Below are positions 11,311-23,685 of a stretch of 64,000 nucleotides of DNA, piece after piece. This DNA comes from Timema cristinae (taxonomy: Eukaryota; Arthropoda; Insecta; Phasmatodea; Timematidae). Numbering within the stretch: position 1 is the first letter of the stretch; each line of letters begins with the position of its first letter. Made by a program: the position numbers and the translations under genes. Below the pieces are notes generated by a model, which worked only from the letters and a program-made list of their open reading frames with translations, had not been told where the DNA came from and ran no database searches. The stretch lies in assembly GCA_039000515.1 (NCBI GenBank), contig JBCFYV010002255.1, positions 23,309,963 through 23,373,962 of the forward strand, written 5' to 3'.

Positions 11311-11432
11311 TTACTTATTATTAAGACGCGTTTCGTATCAGTTGGTTATACGCACTTCGCTATGTGTAATGTAGGGTATTGAGCATGAATGAGGCCTACC
11401 AGTTCAAAGTGGAATTCAACCACGGTGCGACC
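11311..11432 (-). mobile_element. SINE-B 3' fragment, diverged
   Basis: Minus-strand tail and body (CGTATAACC, ACATAGCGAAG, GGAATTCCACTTTGAA-type text) preceded by TTATTATTA. Several single-base losses relative to other copies. Confidence 0.7.
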
Positions 11433-11584
11433 TGAAAGAACGAGGAGACACACATAGAAGAGTTTTCGTATTCAATTGGTTAGTCTTGCCTGGTACGAGC
11501 TATCGACAGATTAGCTCTGACCAAACAGAATGTAAAATTTTTAAAGTTGTGGATGTTTAAAAAATATGGCAATTGGAATATTAT

Positions 11585-11726
11585 ATTATTATTATTAGCA
11601 CCGCGTCTTAAATACCCGTTCGGGTATACCACTACGCTAATGTGTAATGGTAGAGTGATTGCGAGATAAATGGAGACCTACAGTTTAACGTGGAATCCGA
11701 ACCACGGTGGAGACCTGGCTTCCAAT
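11585..11726 (-). mobile_element. SINE-B 3' fragment
   Basis: ATTATTATTATTAGCACCGC, then AATACCCGTTCGGGTATACC and the body through CCACGGTGGAGACCTGG. Head absent. Confidence 0.85.
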
Positions 11727-14700
11727 TGAATAAACTTGATATACAGCTGATAGGTAATTTTCCGGTAATTGAGTGTGTATAGACTGGCCACAAATCACAG
11801 CAAATTGATTCCAATCCCCTTTCATTTTATCCGTCTATCTTATTGAAGTACATTTCTGACATTCGGGTTGTTTATTGTAATAGGTTGGGGTTTTTTTTAA
11901 TAAAATATATTTTAGATAAATTCTATTATTTTTTCTTAGATTTTATCATTTTTGAATCTCCACCGGAAAATTTTGAAAGCTGTGTGAGCCTAGAAGCTAT
12001 TTAAAATGGTCCTCTCCGAAAAAAAAAAGTCTCTAAAAGCATTTAATTGTCTCTCCAAAAAAAAGTTGAATGTATGTCTATAAAGATTATTTGAAGTTTT
12101 TTTTAATGGGGGTTGTAGTTCATTGAGTCCTTTTTTTCTACACATTACTAAATCATTATTTCTTATATTTATATGTGTGCCAGGGGTATAACTGGGCTGA
12201 ATTGGAACTTAAGGTGGGGGTGTTTAGAAGTCGAGTTAAGGGCGTTGTTTTTGCTATTTTAATATCAAAACTTGTTTTACCAAAATAAATCAAATAATTC
12301 TCCAGTAGAGTTTAACCTTCCAAAGAATTTAATTGTCTTCATATGGTGACCTCAACAGTTCTAGAATATCGGTCAAGGATGTCCTGAAATTTAATGACAA
12401 ATTTTTCTCTTCGTTAAAGTTCTCGTTAGTATAATGTAATGACGATTATTATTTTTTGAGGTTTACGTCCTTAGAATCAACTATTATATCAGCACATGAT
12501 TCTATAGCGAAGCAAAGGACTATCATTACCTGAAAGGTATTTTCACATACTTCAGATCTCACCATGCACATCAATGGGACCGACGACTTAACTTTCCCTC
12601 CGAAGAAAAATGTGCTGTAGATTGTTATCACTCTTGAAAAATCCATCAATCCCGGCTGGGTTTGAATCCAAGAACATCGGGTCCTGAGGAGAGAACTTTA
12701 CCCCAATACTATCGAGACCGATCTGAGGACAGATATTCAACATCTGTTGAGGTCATCATGTGGAAGAAAATTAAACTCTATGTTTCTACTGAAGCAGTAT
12801 TTGATTTATTTAGGCAAAAAAAAAAAGTTTTGCTATAAAACTGCCCTTAACTCGCTTTCTCTATACTTACATCTTAACGTTATTTAAGGAATATTAGAAG
12901 GTGTAAGATACAACATCTCGAAAGGAAGACATTTTGAAATAAGTGCAATTAACGAAGGTAACTCTATAAAACAAAAGAAAAAAGTTCGTTTGAGTTTGAA
13001 CTATAAATCATTTATCAGTGTTGCCCGAGCAACACCTTCCAATACGTCTTGTCATCACATTTGTAATTTATATCGAGTCAGTCTACAGATGATTAGCTGT
13101 TGATCAAAATGGAGTTCATATTTTGTCGACTCATCTCAAACCCACCACACACATATCACGGACCTCAAATAAATATAATAATTTTGACAAAATTTTGTAC
13201 ATTTACTGTTTATTTGAATGTTGTTTGACAAAGGTAAGCTTTCAGCTGTATATTTGAGAGTATTGAAGGGGAATGAGATAAATATAAAAGGAAAGGGGGA
13301 ATATTTAATATAGGGGTGAATTTTTTTTCAGGGGGAGAGAGAAATGCTCCCGTGCCTTTCCCTGGTTCTATCCCTGGCGTCACCACCTTTTGATTATTGG
13401 TGGGTGGGGAGAAATATATGTCTTCCCTTACCTTCCCAACTCTCGTGTTCTTCTCACTATAAAACAATGTATTCATTTTACTTAAAAACTCCTCCTTTAT
13501 CCATTCTGTCAATGTATCCACCTTTAGATACCTTTAGGATGATGGAATCACCAAAATTTATGTCGGCTGTTTTGCAATTAGGGGTAAAATTATCACATTG
13601 AACTCCTTGAAATGTGAATCTCAAAAATGTATACATTCAGTTAAAGTAAATTTTTTCACTTATACTCTAATGACATTTAATATAGTAGGTCTGGTTTATG
13701 AAATGAAATCCTGTTCTACCCAACCTTGATTCAGAAACAGAAACATAATAGGTCTTTGGTTTCCATTTAATCACAAACTGATTCAAAGTTTGATATAAAA
13801 TCGTTACCACTTTGTGCAGGTCGACAGTATCGATTATGTTCTGATGGACATAGCACAACGCTTGACTTGTACCTTGGCTGTACTCTCGCGTGGGAATATT
13901 TTTGTAGAATTAAACACTGGTAGGCCTACTGTATTCAGTAATCAGTACATTAATACAAAAATCTTAATGTTTTAATTGAGTTGTAAAAGTTATCGTAAAC
14001 AGGATCATGTTTTTTTCCCCCAAAGTCGATGTAGCCTATCCCTCAATTCCCTATTTGGCAAAATGTTGGGGGGGGGGGGCAGCATAGGGGCAGTTGCGCG
14101 TCCCCAAATCCCCATAGTCCCTGACGTTGGTGGTTCTACCACCACACATCTTATTATTTATCTCAGAATGACCGAATTTAAAACCAAATTGTCCTGTGTC
14201 ACGCGAGAAACATAGGTTTTTTGAGAAATGAAAATAGATATGAATCATAAATACATCAATATGGGGCAGTATCCATCCTTTAGGCCTGGTCCAGATTAAT
14301 TTATAACCTCATTCATGCTGCGCCTCAACGATCCTATTCCTTTCTACGGCACAGAGTTTAAATTGTGTCCAATTTGGGAACTTATATTTTCAAAATAGTT
14401 TTTACTTGGGTTTGGGACCCGTTATTTGAAAAGCTTTCGAAACTATATCATTCTTTCTCCACATAAATACAAACTAAGTATAATAGAATAAGTAGATTTT
14501 AATCAGAAATATTACTGTTAAAAATTAAGAAAATTCTTGACAACAAATACGGTAATAATAATAGTCATACTTTATAAATGAATTTCTGCGCAGTCATATT
14601 CTCTAAGTTTGCATTTTATTATTTATTATATTTAATTTGATTTTCTCTTGCCACCAAAGCTCGATGGATCACATAAATTTTGACAATTACAATTTCTAAC

Positions 14701-15976
14701 GTATTTCTAATAGGTTGGATTAAATTTTTTTTTAATTTGTGTATTTAAAAATATATTAAAATAATTATTAAAAGCATAGTCTATCACAATTAGCTAAAAG
14801 TGTATATTTAGATTTTTTTATATTAGTGCCGTATTTAATTTTGAAAAATTATGTGATATGTTCTCATTTTATTTCAAACCCTTAATAAATATTACTTAAA
14901 ATTTTAACCCAATCTAAAACGTCAATTTATAAATATTTTTCCCCACTTAAAACTGAGTGATGTATATTTAAAAAATCAATTAATATAAAATGTGTAAACA
15001 TAAACATTTAGATTTTAATTTTAAAAATTAAAGTTTTTCTTTGAAAGCCATAAAAAGAGATTATATATTAAATTTATAATAATTTACTGTTTTTAATATA
15101 AAAATACATATGTTTTGTCGATAAAGATTCGCAAAGAAATGTCATTACAATAATTCCCACTAAAATCTTCATAGTTTACACCAGTTAAAAAAACACCTTC
15201 AGAATATAAAGTTGAACAATTAAATTAATATTATATTATATTATGTTATTTAATGTGTAGTGACTTTGTTTCTATTCATTGATTTTTTAATTAAATGGGT
15301 TAAGTTTGAAGTACAATTAAATCCTCCTGCAGTTAAGCCAGTAATAGACTTGTAAGTTCTACTGGTACTGCACTGTATATTCCATTTACCCTGAAAGGTG
15401 ACAGTCTTAACTTGAAAGATTAAATTATGGCCTTACATTATAAGCCACATCGTAGTGCTATACATCAAGGTAGGCTCTCTTTCTTTAAAATTAATTAGAG
15501 TGAACTTGATAGAAAAAAACCTAATATATTATCCAAAACATTTTAGGTAATAATGTAAAAATGTATTTTTATATGCATATTCATTCTTACATATATTTAT
15601 AATTTGTGGACGACTAGATAGGGAGATATCCTATATGTTTTAAGTACGCTGGTTTTATTCTAGGCTAGGTATACAGAATTTTAGTGGGTTTTTTTTTAAC
15701 GAGTTGATCTTATTATTTCAATCCAATTCAATTCTGAAATTTACTCACACCCAAGTTTATTGAATTTGGTTAAGTATTCTGTCAATATTTGGTCTAGTTT
15801 ATAATTACTGTCCGATTATGTTTAGAAAGGGCACGTCAAATCTTCTACTATAAAAACATTCCTGGTGTTTGGATTGAAATTATAGAATAATATTTGAATC
15901 TCTGACACGGCAAATTGGCGAGTACAATTGTACTCGTGTGTGTTACATGTCATGAGTAGTTGTAGGTGTGTTTTAC
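11727..15976. other. Gene-free AT-rich stretch
   Basis: No exon with coding character was seen. CGAGTTAAGGGCG (12232-12244) and its approximate inverse GCCCTTAACTCG (12842-12853) could be arms of a decayed inverted-repeat element. A G run lies at 14069-14079. 14500-15250 is extremely AT-rich. On the minus strand this would be intron if the exons at 11.2 and 16.0 kb belong to one gene. Confidence 0.4.
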
Positions 15977-16160
15977 CTGGAAAACTGGATGAAACTTCGG
16001 AGACGTGTTTTCAAGGTGCTGCCTGGGTTGCGGACTGAATCGGGGTCGATCAGTTTAGGTCTATATCTGTCCGTGACCGGGCGCCTGCGCTGGAAGGATA
16101 CAGGCCACCTGTTGGGTCTCTGCGCGGCGCGGGTGGAGTAGAATAATTAGCCACGGCGCT
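15977..16160 (-). other. Candidate 5'UTR exon, GC-rich
   Basis: A GC-rich island (CGCGGCGCGGGTGG, GGGCGCCTGCGCTGG) in otherwise AT-rich DNA ends on the minus strand at a donor GTTTTCCAG|GTAAAA (exon edge 15977). No coding frame is evident. Its strand and position suit a leader exon spliced to 11288. The right boundary is a guess. Confidence 0.4.
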
Positions 16161-16944
16161 TTCCCATCTATGTGTTTAACCAAGGGACGACGTGACATCA
16201 AATGTATCTGTTGGTGGACCTTGGCTGTGGTCAGGTCATAGGTGTCATTCCAAGATGGGGTGTTTTGGGAGTTTAAACCCATTATAGCTAGTAGCTCTGT
16301 GAACAGTATACCTTGCTACCTCTATGTTTTTATTGTTATTACAGCCTTACTAGTAGTTCTTAGTAGTTCTTTGAACAGTAGAGCTCGCTCCTTCCATGTT
16401 CTTACCATTACTAATGTCTTAAGATTTCTCTTTGGATTTAAAGTTGAAATATTGACTATAATTTCTCTTTAGATTTGAAGATGACATTTTCCCTCGGTGA
16501 CAAAATAGACAGAAATCTAACGAATACTATATAGTTAATAGTACATTATGTTAATATAGAATAACCGTTGTTCACGTGGGTTAAGATGTAAGTCTCACAA
16601 TATATGTAAAAAAATTACTCTATATATACTCGTTTGATTGCATATAATTTTAAATTCAGATCACTTTATATGAGCTATTAAAACGAGAAATCTTTCGAGC
16701 AGCCGCCATATTGAAACGGATAACCAGATTGGAAACTGTGTACTGTACACTTTGTCGATGCTGGCTGGATGAAACCTTGTGATAGGCCACCCTTCATACA
16801 TGATCGCAAATAATAGTGCATAGTTACGACCAAGGCCGGAGACAGAGAAATCCTTAATTCTACCAATAATTCCCTGACTGTGGAGTGATAAAATGTTTCT
16901 CCAGGTACAGAGAAAGGAAGGGGAGAAATAAAGTTATGCAAAAC

Positions 16945-17575
16945 TAGTTCGGTTTAATATGTTTTAGTTTATATTTTCATTCATATCGTATAGCATATAT
17001 TTCCAGTGGTATATTTTGGCCGGGTAAAGGAGGGCAAGAAGGCAGGGTGGAGGGGGAACTGAGTTTTGTCAAACTTAATCGTTATTGGTTTATCTTTGGC
17101 AGAGCAGAGGAGGTAAAGAGGGCAGGGGGTGGGTGTAATATGTCCTGCCAAAAAGGTTTGGTCTACTATGTTTATTTTATGATATTTTTTCTTCTAACAT
17201 TCGATAGCATGTATTAAATTTTAAATTTTGTTCGGAGCAGTGGAGGGCCTGTGTGTGTGTGTGTGTGTGTGTGTGTTGTGTGTTGTGTGTGTGGTGTGTG
17301 TGTGTGTGTGTGTGTTGTGTGTGTGTGTGTGTGTGGTGGGTGTGTAGAGCTAGGCGGGGGTGGGGGAGGGAAATGAAGAAAGGAAGATTGCAGATTTGGT
17401 TTACTATGTGTTTATTTTACATATTCATTATTATATTTGGTAAAGTGTATCGCCTATTTCTAACTTCAGCCGGGGAAATGGTGGGCAAAAAGAAAAGAAG
17501 GGGGAATTGCGTTTTGCCAAACAGGTTTAAATTAATATGTTTATTTTATATTTTAATTCTAGTCTCTGCGAAAGT
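16945..17575 (+). repeat. Diverged tandem array, about four units of 150-190 bp
   Basis: Units share AATATGTTTATTTTA-type blocks, then GGGCAAGAAGGCAGGG or GGGCAAAAAGAAAAGAAGG purine blocks, then TTTTGCCAAACAGGTTT or TTTTGTCAAACTTAAT. The third unit contains the (TG)n expansion at 17251-17345. Confidence 0.55.
17251..17345. repeat. (TG)n microsatellite
   Basis: About 95 bp of imperfect GT repeats with TTG and GGTGG interruptions, inside the array at 16945-17575. Confidence 0.95.
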
Positions 17576-18017
17576 ATAATATTCACACACCTACGGCAAA
17601 TAAGCGTGTTTACGTTCACTAGCGTAGAAGTTCCAATTTCTCCAGCAATTTTATACTTCGTCCCATCGTTCGTTATTTGTGACAGTGCGACTCACAATTA
17701 TTGGCTTCACTAAGTAGCACAATGCATAATCTTCCCTTTCAATAATATATTCTATCTATGTCATTATTTATTTCTAATTAAAAATGTATACTTACATTCA
17801 ATATTATATTACCTGTGTCTAGAACCAATAAAACTTAAAATTTAAAAGTTGGAAACTTATTCATGTGAAGCGGAATTGAATGAAACACTTTTATAATCTT
17901 ATAAAAACCATCGGATATTGATTTTTAGGTTTCCAACTAAAACGTTGGATTTACGGTAGAACTAATAAACACGCAAATCTTCTATAAAATTACCTGTATT
18001 AATTTTATTCGAACCCA

Positions 18018-18300
18018 TAGTATTGTGGCCATGCACCTGGTAAGATCCTAGAGATACCAGTTTCAATTCCAGGCTGATACCTTGGGTTTTTTTTTTTACA
18101 GAAAGTAGAATCACCCCAACGATAACATGTTTTGGTTAGTTAGGTTTAAGTGTTTCCACTGGTTACACACCCTCATACTATCACCATCATCTCATCTCAT
18201 CGGGACATGGAAAGAGCCTCCACTGAAAAGATGTACGATTAGTACAATTGGGCATCCCCTGGGTAACGGTACGTTAGTACTGGTTAATATTTTGCCCTAC
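18018..18300 (+). mobile_element. tRNA-derived SINE, family F-like
   Basis: TATTGTGGCCATGCACCTGG (A-box region) and CAGTTTCAATTCCAGG (B box) are followed by a T run and a conserved-looking body (CATCTCATCTCATCGGGACA, TGGAAAGAGCCTCC, GGGCATCCCCTGGGTAACGG). No intact cloverleaf. Confidence 0.5.
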
Positions 18301-19474
18301 TGAGCTACGAATAGTGTAGCCCAGACGCGCAATATCATAATATTATGTTAGTTTACAAATATTGTTATGTGTTTCTTCAAAATAATAACTGTGGATAATT
18401 TGACGGGACCTTAGTTCGATTAACTTATATATTTTTACTCTTACAATACTGACCAGATCAGATTTATTAATGTCAAAGTTTTTATGGATGTATTAAAAAA
18501 AACAAAAAAACAAAATGGGAACGTATTTTATAATTGCGATACAAGATTATCAGTTTTTATTAAATCAATAATTGTGTATTTTGAGTTTCGTCGTGTTATT
18601 TATTTAACCAGTTATGTTCCCATGTTAAGGGTACTACATCGGAGAGTAATTAGAAGCGATTCAGGCGTTTAGAAATCTTGGATTACTTATAAAATAGTTT
18701 GATAATTTTAAATTTTGTTTTCACCAAAATGCAAGGGAAAGTTTTGATCACACTCCCTAACTCAGTTTAGTCTATCTGATGTACCCATTGTATTGTAAAC
18801 TAGTATTTTCACTTAGTTAAATACTATTTGTACACTGCCTGTTAATTCACAAGCCTTCTCCTCGTACAACCTACTCATTCCGTCAGAGTAATCCCATACG
18901 CTCCAGTGTAGCCATCCAGAGTTGAATACGTCACTTAGACCCACCCTACTCCACGGTGGCCAGTAGTTAGAGCGGATATCATCTGGCCGCCGTGTGAAAA
19001 ACGGAGGTTTTTACAAATTCTAGAAAACATACATAAAACCCTATAAAATTATCCCACATTATCTTAAAATTTTCTACTGTAACTCAATAAAAAAAATACT
19101 TTATTTGGTAGAGGAAGGCTATATCTAGGTTTATAACCTCTTGTTTTAATTTCATAAGTACAAATTCTCGCGTAAAGCGTCGATGAGTTGTTTTTTTTTA
19201 AACCTTTGACTCAAAATTTAAACTTTTTAACTGGTAATAAACATGCTGATAATTTTCACCTACATTTTATTGAAAATTATCTTAAAAATTACTAAAATAC
19301 TTGTTAAATAATGCGGTATATGTAAACATACGGTATTAAAACTAAGAGCATGAAATAAACACTTTACCTGTTATCGCCGCCTTTATAGTGTTTGAAATTA
19401 AAATTAAATTGTGAATCACATTTATACCTATTGGAATCCAATTTTTACTCACTAATAATAAAATAATATTATTA
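18301..19474. other. No gene supported
   Basis: AT-rich. A moderately GC-rich patch at 18930-19000 (CACGGTGGCCAGTAGTTAG) has a weak tRNA A-box look but no B box. Confidence 0.4.
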
Positions 19475-19654
19475 ATCACAACTTGTGAATGTGTGGAATG
19501 CCAGGCCTCCACCGTGGTTTGGATTCCACGTTAAACTGTAGGTCCTCCATTTCATCTCACAATCACCCTACCATTACACATTAGCGTAAGTGCGTATAAC
19601 TCAAACGGGTAGTAAGACGCGGTACCAATAATAATAATAATAATAATAATAATA
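19475..19654 (+). mobile_element. SINE-B, 5'-truncated
   Basis: Starts at ATCACAACTTGTGAATG in the body and ends with CTCAAACGGGTAGTAAGACG, then an ATA/AAT repeat run. Confidence 0.88.
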
Positions 19655-19863
19655 CAAAATAGATTATTCATACATATTAATCACTCGATCACAATCAGGT
19701 TTTCTTAGTCGGTCCGTTTTGTATATTGGTAATGTGTCCATGTGTCCTTCCAAGTATGCATTTAGTTTAAGAGCTTATTCTTTGTCTGTGTAGTATTTTT
19801 CTTTAGTTGTCCACGTACTGCAACTTTTCTTCGCCAAAAATTAGCCTTCATGGTATCTACACT

Positions 19864-20301
19864 CAAGGCCGTAGCCAGCCAATAATTTTAGGGGGTGGGG
19901 GCGGGTTTGGTGGCCACATCCCCAATTGCTGGAAGCTAGAGAAAAAAATTTAAATGATAAACACTTCTAGAAGCTCTCTGAAGTGTTTTTATTTTAAGGT
20001 AAAATAACCCCCTAGCTGCCGAAGGCTTGGAAAAATTTCTAAATTTTAAACACTTTTTGAAGGTTTGTGAAGTTTTTTTCATGGTAAAATAACCTACAAA
20101 ATTCCGAAGGCTAGGAAAATTTCTAATATTTAACGCCTCTAGAAGTTCTCTTAAGTGCTCTTTATGGTAAAACCGCCCCTTAATTTGTATTTGTATCTTA
20201 ATTTTGATATTGTTTGAGCCATAAATAAAGCCATATATATTTTGTTCATAAAATTTAGCGGGGGGATTGGATCCCCAAAACTCTTCCTGGCTACGGCCTT
20301 G
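19864..20301. mobile_element. hAT-type MITE
   Basis: Inverted ends CAAGGCCGTAGCCAG and CTGGCTACGGCCTTG are flanked by an 8-bp duplication TCTACACT / TCTACACC (7 of 8 identical). The 438-bp interior holds three tandem subunits of about 85-90 bp (near 19928, 20019, 20103), each with a GGAAGCTAGAG or GAAGGCTTGG motif and a TTTATGGTAAAA-type end. No transposase. Confidence 0.88.
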
Positions 20302-20705
20302 TCTACACCACACAGATGTAGACCTATATTGGCAGTTTCCAGAAATACAGGTGTGGCCGAAACAATTAGACGATTAGTAACAGGAAAATTAACACTTTAA
20401 TTGAAAAGTAAATAATCACCAGCTAAATAAAAGCAAACTACATACTACACTTTTTCCCTTTTTGAAGATAATGTCACTCAGGTGAGCTCCACCGGACGTC
20501 AGATAAACCTCAGCACGTAGTCCATCACTTTCCTCAACATAGATAGTCTAACTGTTTCCATCCCACCCTGTAGTATTGAGAACGAAAACAACAAAAAATG
20601 TTTTAAAAAACACGTATTCCAAACGTTACACATTTTGTGCTAGTATTTTCATTGCTTCCGCTAAAGGATTGATATAGAATAGGATATTAGAAAATATGTT
20701 TTATA

Positions 20706-20975
20706 TAAAACTAGCAGAAGTATTCGGCGTTGGCCGGGGTAGCCACGTAATGAATTACGTGGCTACACCAAACAGCGCTTTTCTTTGCTTCAAACAGAAA
20801 GAGAGAAAAAAATCTCATTTAAATTCTTCCAACCCAGTCTTTAATAGATTTTAAAATTCCTATTTCGTTGTGCATATGTTTGTGCACAGGTGCTATGGAT
20901 TTTTAAAATTCCAGACCTCTGCGAGGTAGATATCACGCAATGCTTATAAGAGACAGACAAACTCTTCCTTTTAGA
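20706..20975 (+). repeat. Interspersed repeat, CCCGG-core family, second copy
   Basis: AAACTAGCAGAAGTATTCGG with GGCGTTGGCCGGGGT parallels the copy at 691. The 3' part (GAGGTAGATATCACGCAATG, AGAGACAGACAAACTC) is shared with the inverted copy at 28675-28931. It includes a perfect palindrome with 13-bp arms (20738-20765). Confidence 0.6.
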
Positions 20976-21492
20976 CCGTATACTTGATAAAGCTTTGCAC
21001 TAAGCATTTAGAATATTTTTTATTTTTACTATTTTTAAACTCCATATGTATATTTTTTTGGCTATATGAGGCAATCCCTTTGTCGGCTAAATTTTTAGCT
21101 TTCCAGCTTACATATAAAAAAAAATTTACTACAATTTTTCAACCACCATTTCACCCCTTGACAGTTTAATTTCGTGAAACGCCTTATCGGATGCCTACGA
21201 CCTGAAAGGAGCCTCTGTGCTGAATTTAAAGATTCCTCGTTCGGGGGTTGGGGGGGGGGGGGGAGATAAAGTGATAGTGAGTTAAGGTTTTCTTCTTCTT
21301 TATATTGTTTATCAATTATATTAAAACAATTTTATCATTTTTGGTCATTTTGTTACTTAAACAACTACACGAGTCTATATATAATTACGGATACTAATTG
21401 TTTAAAATTGTTGTATCAAATTAATATCTTCATGATTGTATTATAGGTATAGATATTTTTGGGGAATATTTACAAACCTCGAATCTTTTGAA
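20976..21492. other. No gene; G run
   Basis: A 14-G run lies near 21250-21263. A 61-codon frame at 20984 is AT-driven and shows no domain. Confidence 0.4.
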
Positions 21493-21768
21493 TGCTGGTG
21501 ATCTAGGGGTAAGTTGTCAGGCTTCTGTGTTGGGGGTCCGGGGCTCAATCCTCTGTCCCAGCACAGATTTATCTGAATACCAAACCCTTCCTTCACCTCT
21601 GACAAGAGACATCTTGTGAATGTGAGGAATGCCAGGCCTCCACCGTGGTTCGGATTCCACGTTAAACCATAGGTCCTCCATTTCATCTCACAATCACCCT
21701 ACCATTACACATTAGTGTAAGTGCGTATAACCCGAACGGGTAGTAAGACGCGGTGCTAATAATAATAC
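21493..21768 (+). mobile_element. SINE-B, near full length
   Basis: GCTGGTGATCTAGGGGTAAG (A-box region), GGGGCTCAATCCTCTG (B box), the full body, and tail CCCGAACGGGTAGTAAGACG, then GCTAATAATAAT. Confidence 0.9.
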
Positions 21769-22526
21769 ATTCGTCCTATATTTAATATAATATTAAACTA
21801 GGCCTAAATGTTTCTCCTGAAGCAACATTTTATATAATATTTTGGCCACAAACTTTTTTTTTTATAAAGACTGTAAAAATATAAACCTTAAATTTTTTTT
21901 TTCCGTTTTTCCTTAACTTATGGCAGCGATGTATTCAGTGTGAGCTTCAGTCTCCTTCTGACCTCATGCAATGAAATATTCATGTTCTCAACCCCACCCT
22001 CGGCTCTCTTTTTTTTCTTGTTTGTGATATATAACACTCACTACGTTGGACGTATCTCAAAAAGGCTTGAAGGAAATAGTGTCATGCATAAAAGAAACCT
22101 TGTTAGTAATATTGCCTCCGACCCACGCGGCGAAATATTTATTCTAAAGTTATCGTGAGGAAGTTTTCATTAAGGAAAGAGCTGTAGTTGGTTCTTCATT
22201 GAAACAAACTTACTCAACAGTTTAAAAAAAAATAAAGTTATAAAATATATTATGTTTATGTATTCATATGACAAGCCATTTGTTCAGCACTGTGCTATTA
22301 TTAAGGGGGTCATTCAGACAACAACAAAAATAACTGTACAATTTTAAAAAGTGTGTAACTATGTATAAACTATAAATAGTGATTCGATGATTTCAAATCA
22401 TTACATTTCACGAGGTATAATAGTTCAAAAAAAACTTGTATAATTTATGGCTAGGATTAGTATAACTAGAGATTCATGAGGTGTAGGCTTCATAATGAAA
22501 TATTTATATATTTTTTTCTTTTTTCT

Positions 22527-22744
22527 TAACACCGTATCTTACTAATTGTTCGGGTTATGTACTAATTACGATAATTGTTTTTAGGAAGGTTATATTTATA
22601 GGAAGTGCACCTATGCTTGCGGGGGGAGAGAGTGTGAAAAACCGTTTTGTAAAAACCACCTTCAGTACACCCGACTGAGAATCGATCCTCGATTCCGTCA
22701 TTAACAGTCTAGTGTACTGCAAGTGTGACACCTTAGACTGAAGC
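22527..22744 (-). mobile_element. SINE-A, minus arm of a head-to-head pair
   Basis: Tail in reverse (AACACCGTATCTTACTAATT), body, and B-box-like GAGGATCGATTCTCAG on the minus strand. Its head abuts the head of a plus-strand copy. Confidence 0.75.
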
Positions 22745-22749
22745 AGGAC

Positions 22750-22943
22750 CTGAATGACGATGACAAGTATATCAGGGTTCGAATCTTGGTTGTGTGTACT
22801 GAGAGTGGTTTTTTACTTAAGTGTATTCTCTTTTTCCTCACAAATGTGGGTACATTTCCTATAAATTCAACCTTCTTCATCCCTTACACATTGAAACTTA
22901 ATAAGTATATATGTGTGTAACTCAAATAGTAAAATGTGGTGCT

Positions 22944-22944
<1 letters not shown>
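22750..22944 (+). mobile_element. SINE-A, plus arm of a head-to-head pair
   Basis: B-box-like AGGGTTCGAATCTTGG, TGTACTGAGAGTGG, body, and tail ACTCAAATAGTAAAATGTGG, then TGCTA and the (TA)n run. Confidence 0.78.
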
Positions 22945-22948
<4 letters not shown>

Positions 22949-23026
<78 letters not shown>

Positions 23027-23055
23027 TGTATGTATATATATATATATATATTATG
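22949..23055. repeat. (TA)n microsatellite
   Basis: About 105 bp of TA repeats with a few TAT/TGT interruptions, directly at the 3' end of the SINE-A above. Confidence 0.95.
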
Positions 23056-23266
23056 TGTATATACACACACACAAACACACACCCCTCCTTAATGCCTAAG
23101 CTAGTGTCTTATTCAAGTTTAAAAAAATTCAGAGCACCTAGGGTGTATAGTCTCAATTGTTATTTTAATGTTTCAATAGGGATTTAATGTTAAAATATTT
23201 CCGGTTGGAGTTATGGGGTTTCTACAAGTGTGTGTAAATTATAACTACTCTGTCCAAGTAGTTTTT

Positions 23267-23685
23267 TAGCACCATGTCTTACTGCCCACTCGGGTTATAT
23301 AACTGCCCAGGTGGTTGTTCAAGTTGAAAAATAATTAATTTTAGTTCAATATTAATAAATCTCGGGATTTTTTTTTTCAGCAATGACAGATTAAGTAAAT
23401 TTTCACTATTGTAAGCTAAATCGTAATATTAAACTTCAACTATGCTTTAGTTATAATACTCACATCTGTGATCATTGATCACACAGTTTGAGACGTCATT
23501 CTCTCAACTTAATGGATTGCCGTTGACAAGGGTATGGTTTTAATCTGTTTTTTTTAAATACATGTCAATACAAAGGCTAATTTTTGCTAATTAGGTAAAA
23601 TGCACCAAGGGTGGATTTCTCTAAACGGTTTCCCATTCTCGCTTCATGCAAATGTAGGGTCATTTCCTCTAAATAATTATCCCTA
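23267..23685. mobile_element. Old SINE-A remnants
   Basis: A minus-strand tail scrap at 23267-23300 (AGCACCATGTCTTACTGCCC) is followed by a badly decayed plus-strand copy, best seen at 23600-23680 (GGGTGGATTTCTCTAAACGG, CTTCATGCAAATGTAGGG). Confidence 0.55.

Noticed and set aside
13210..13601. Overlapping frames on both strands (103 and 85 codons)
   Set aside because: Mutually antisense, no recognisable motif; the TPGIEPG text is a common chance translation of repeats.
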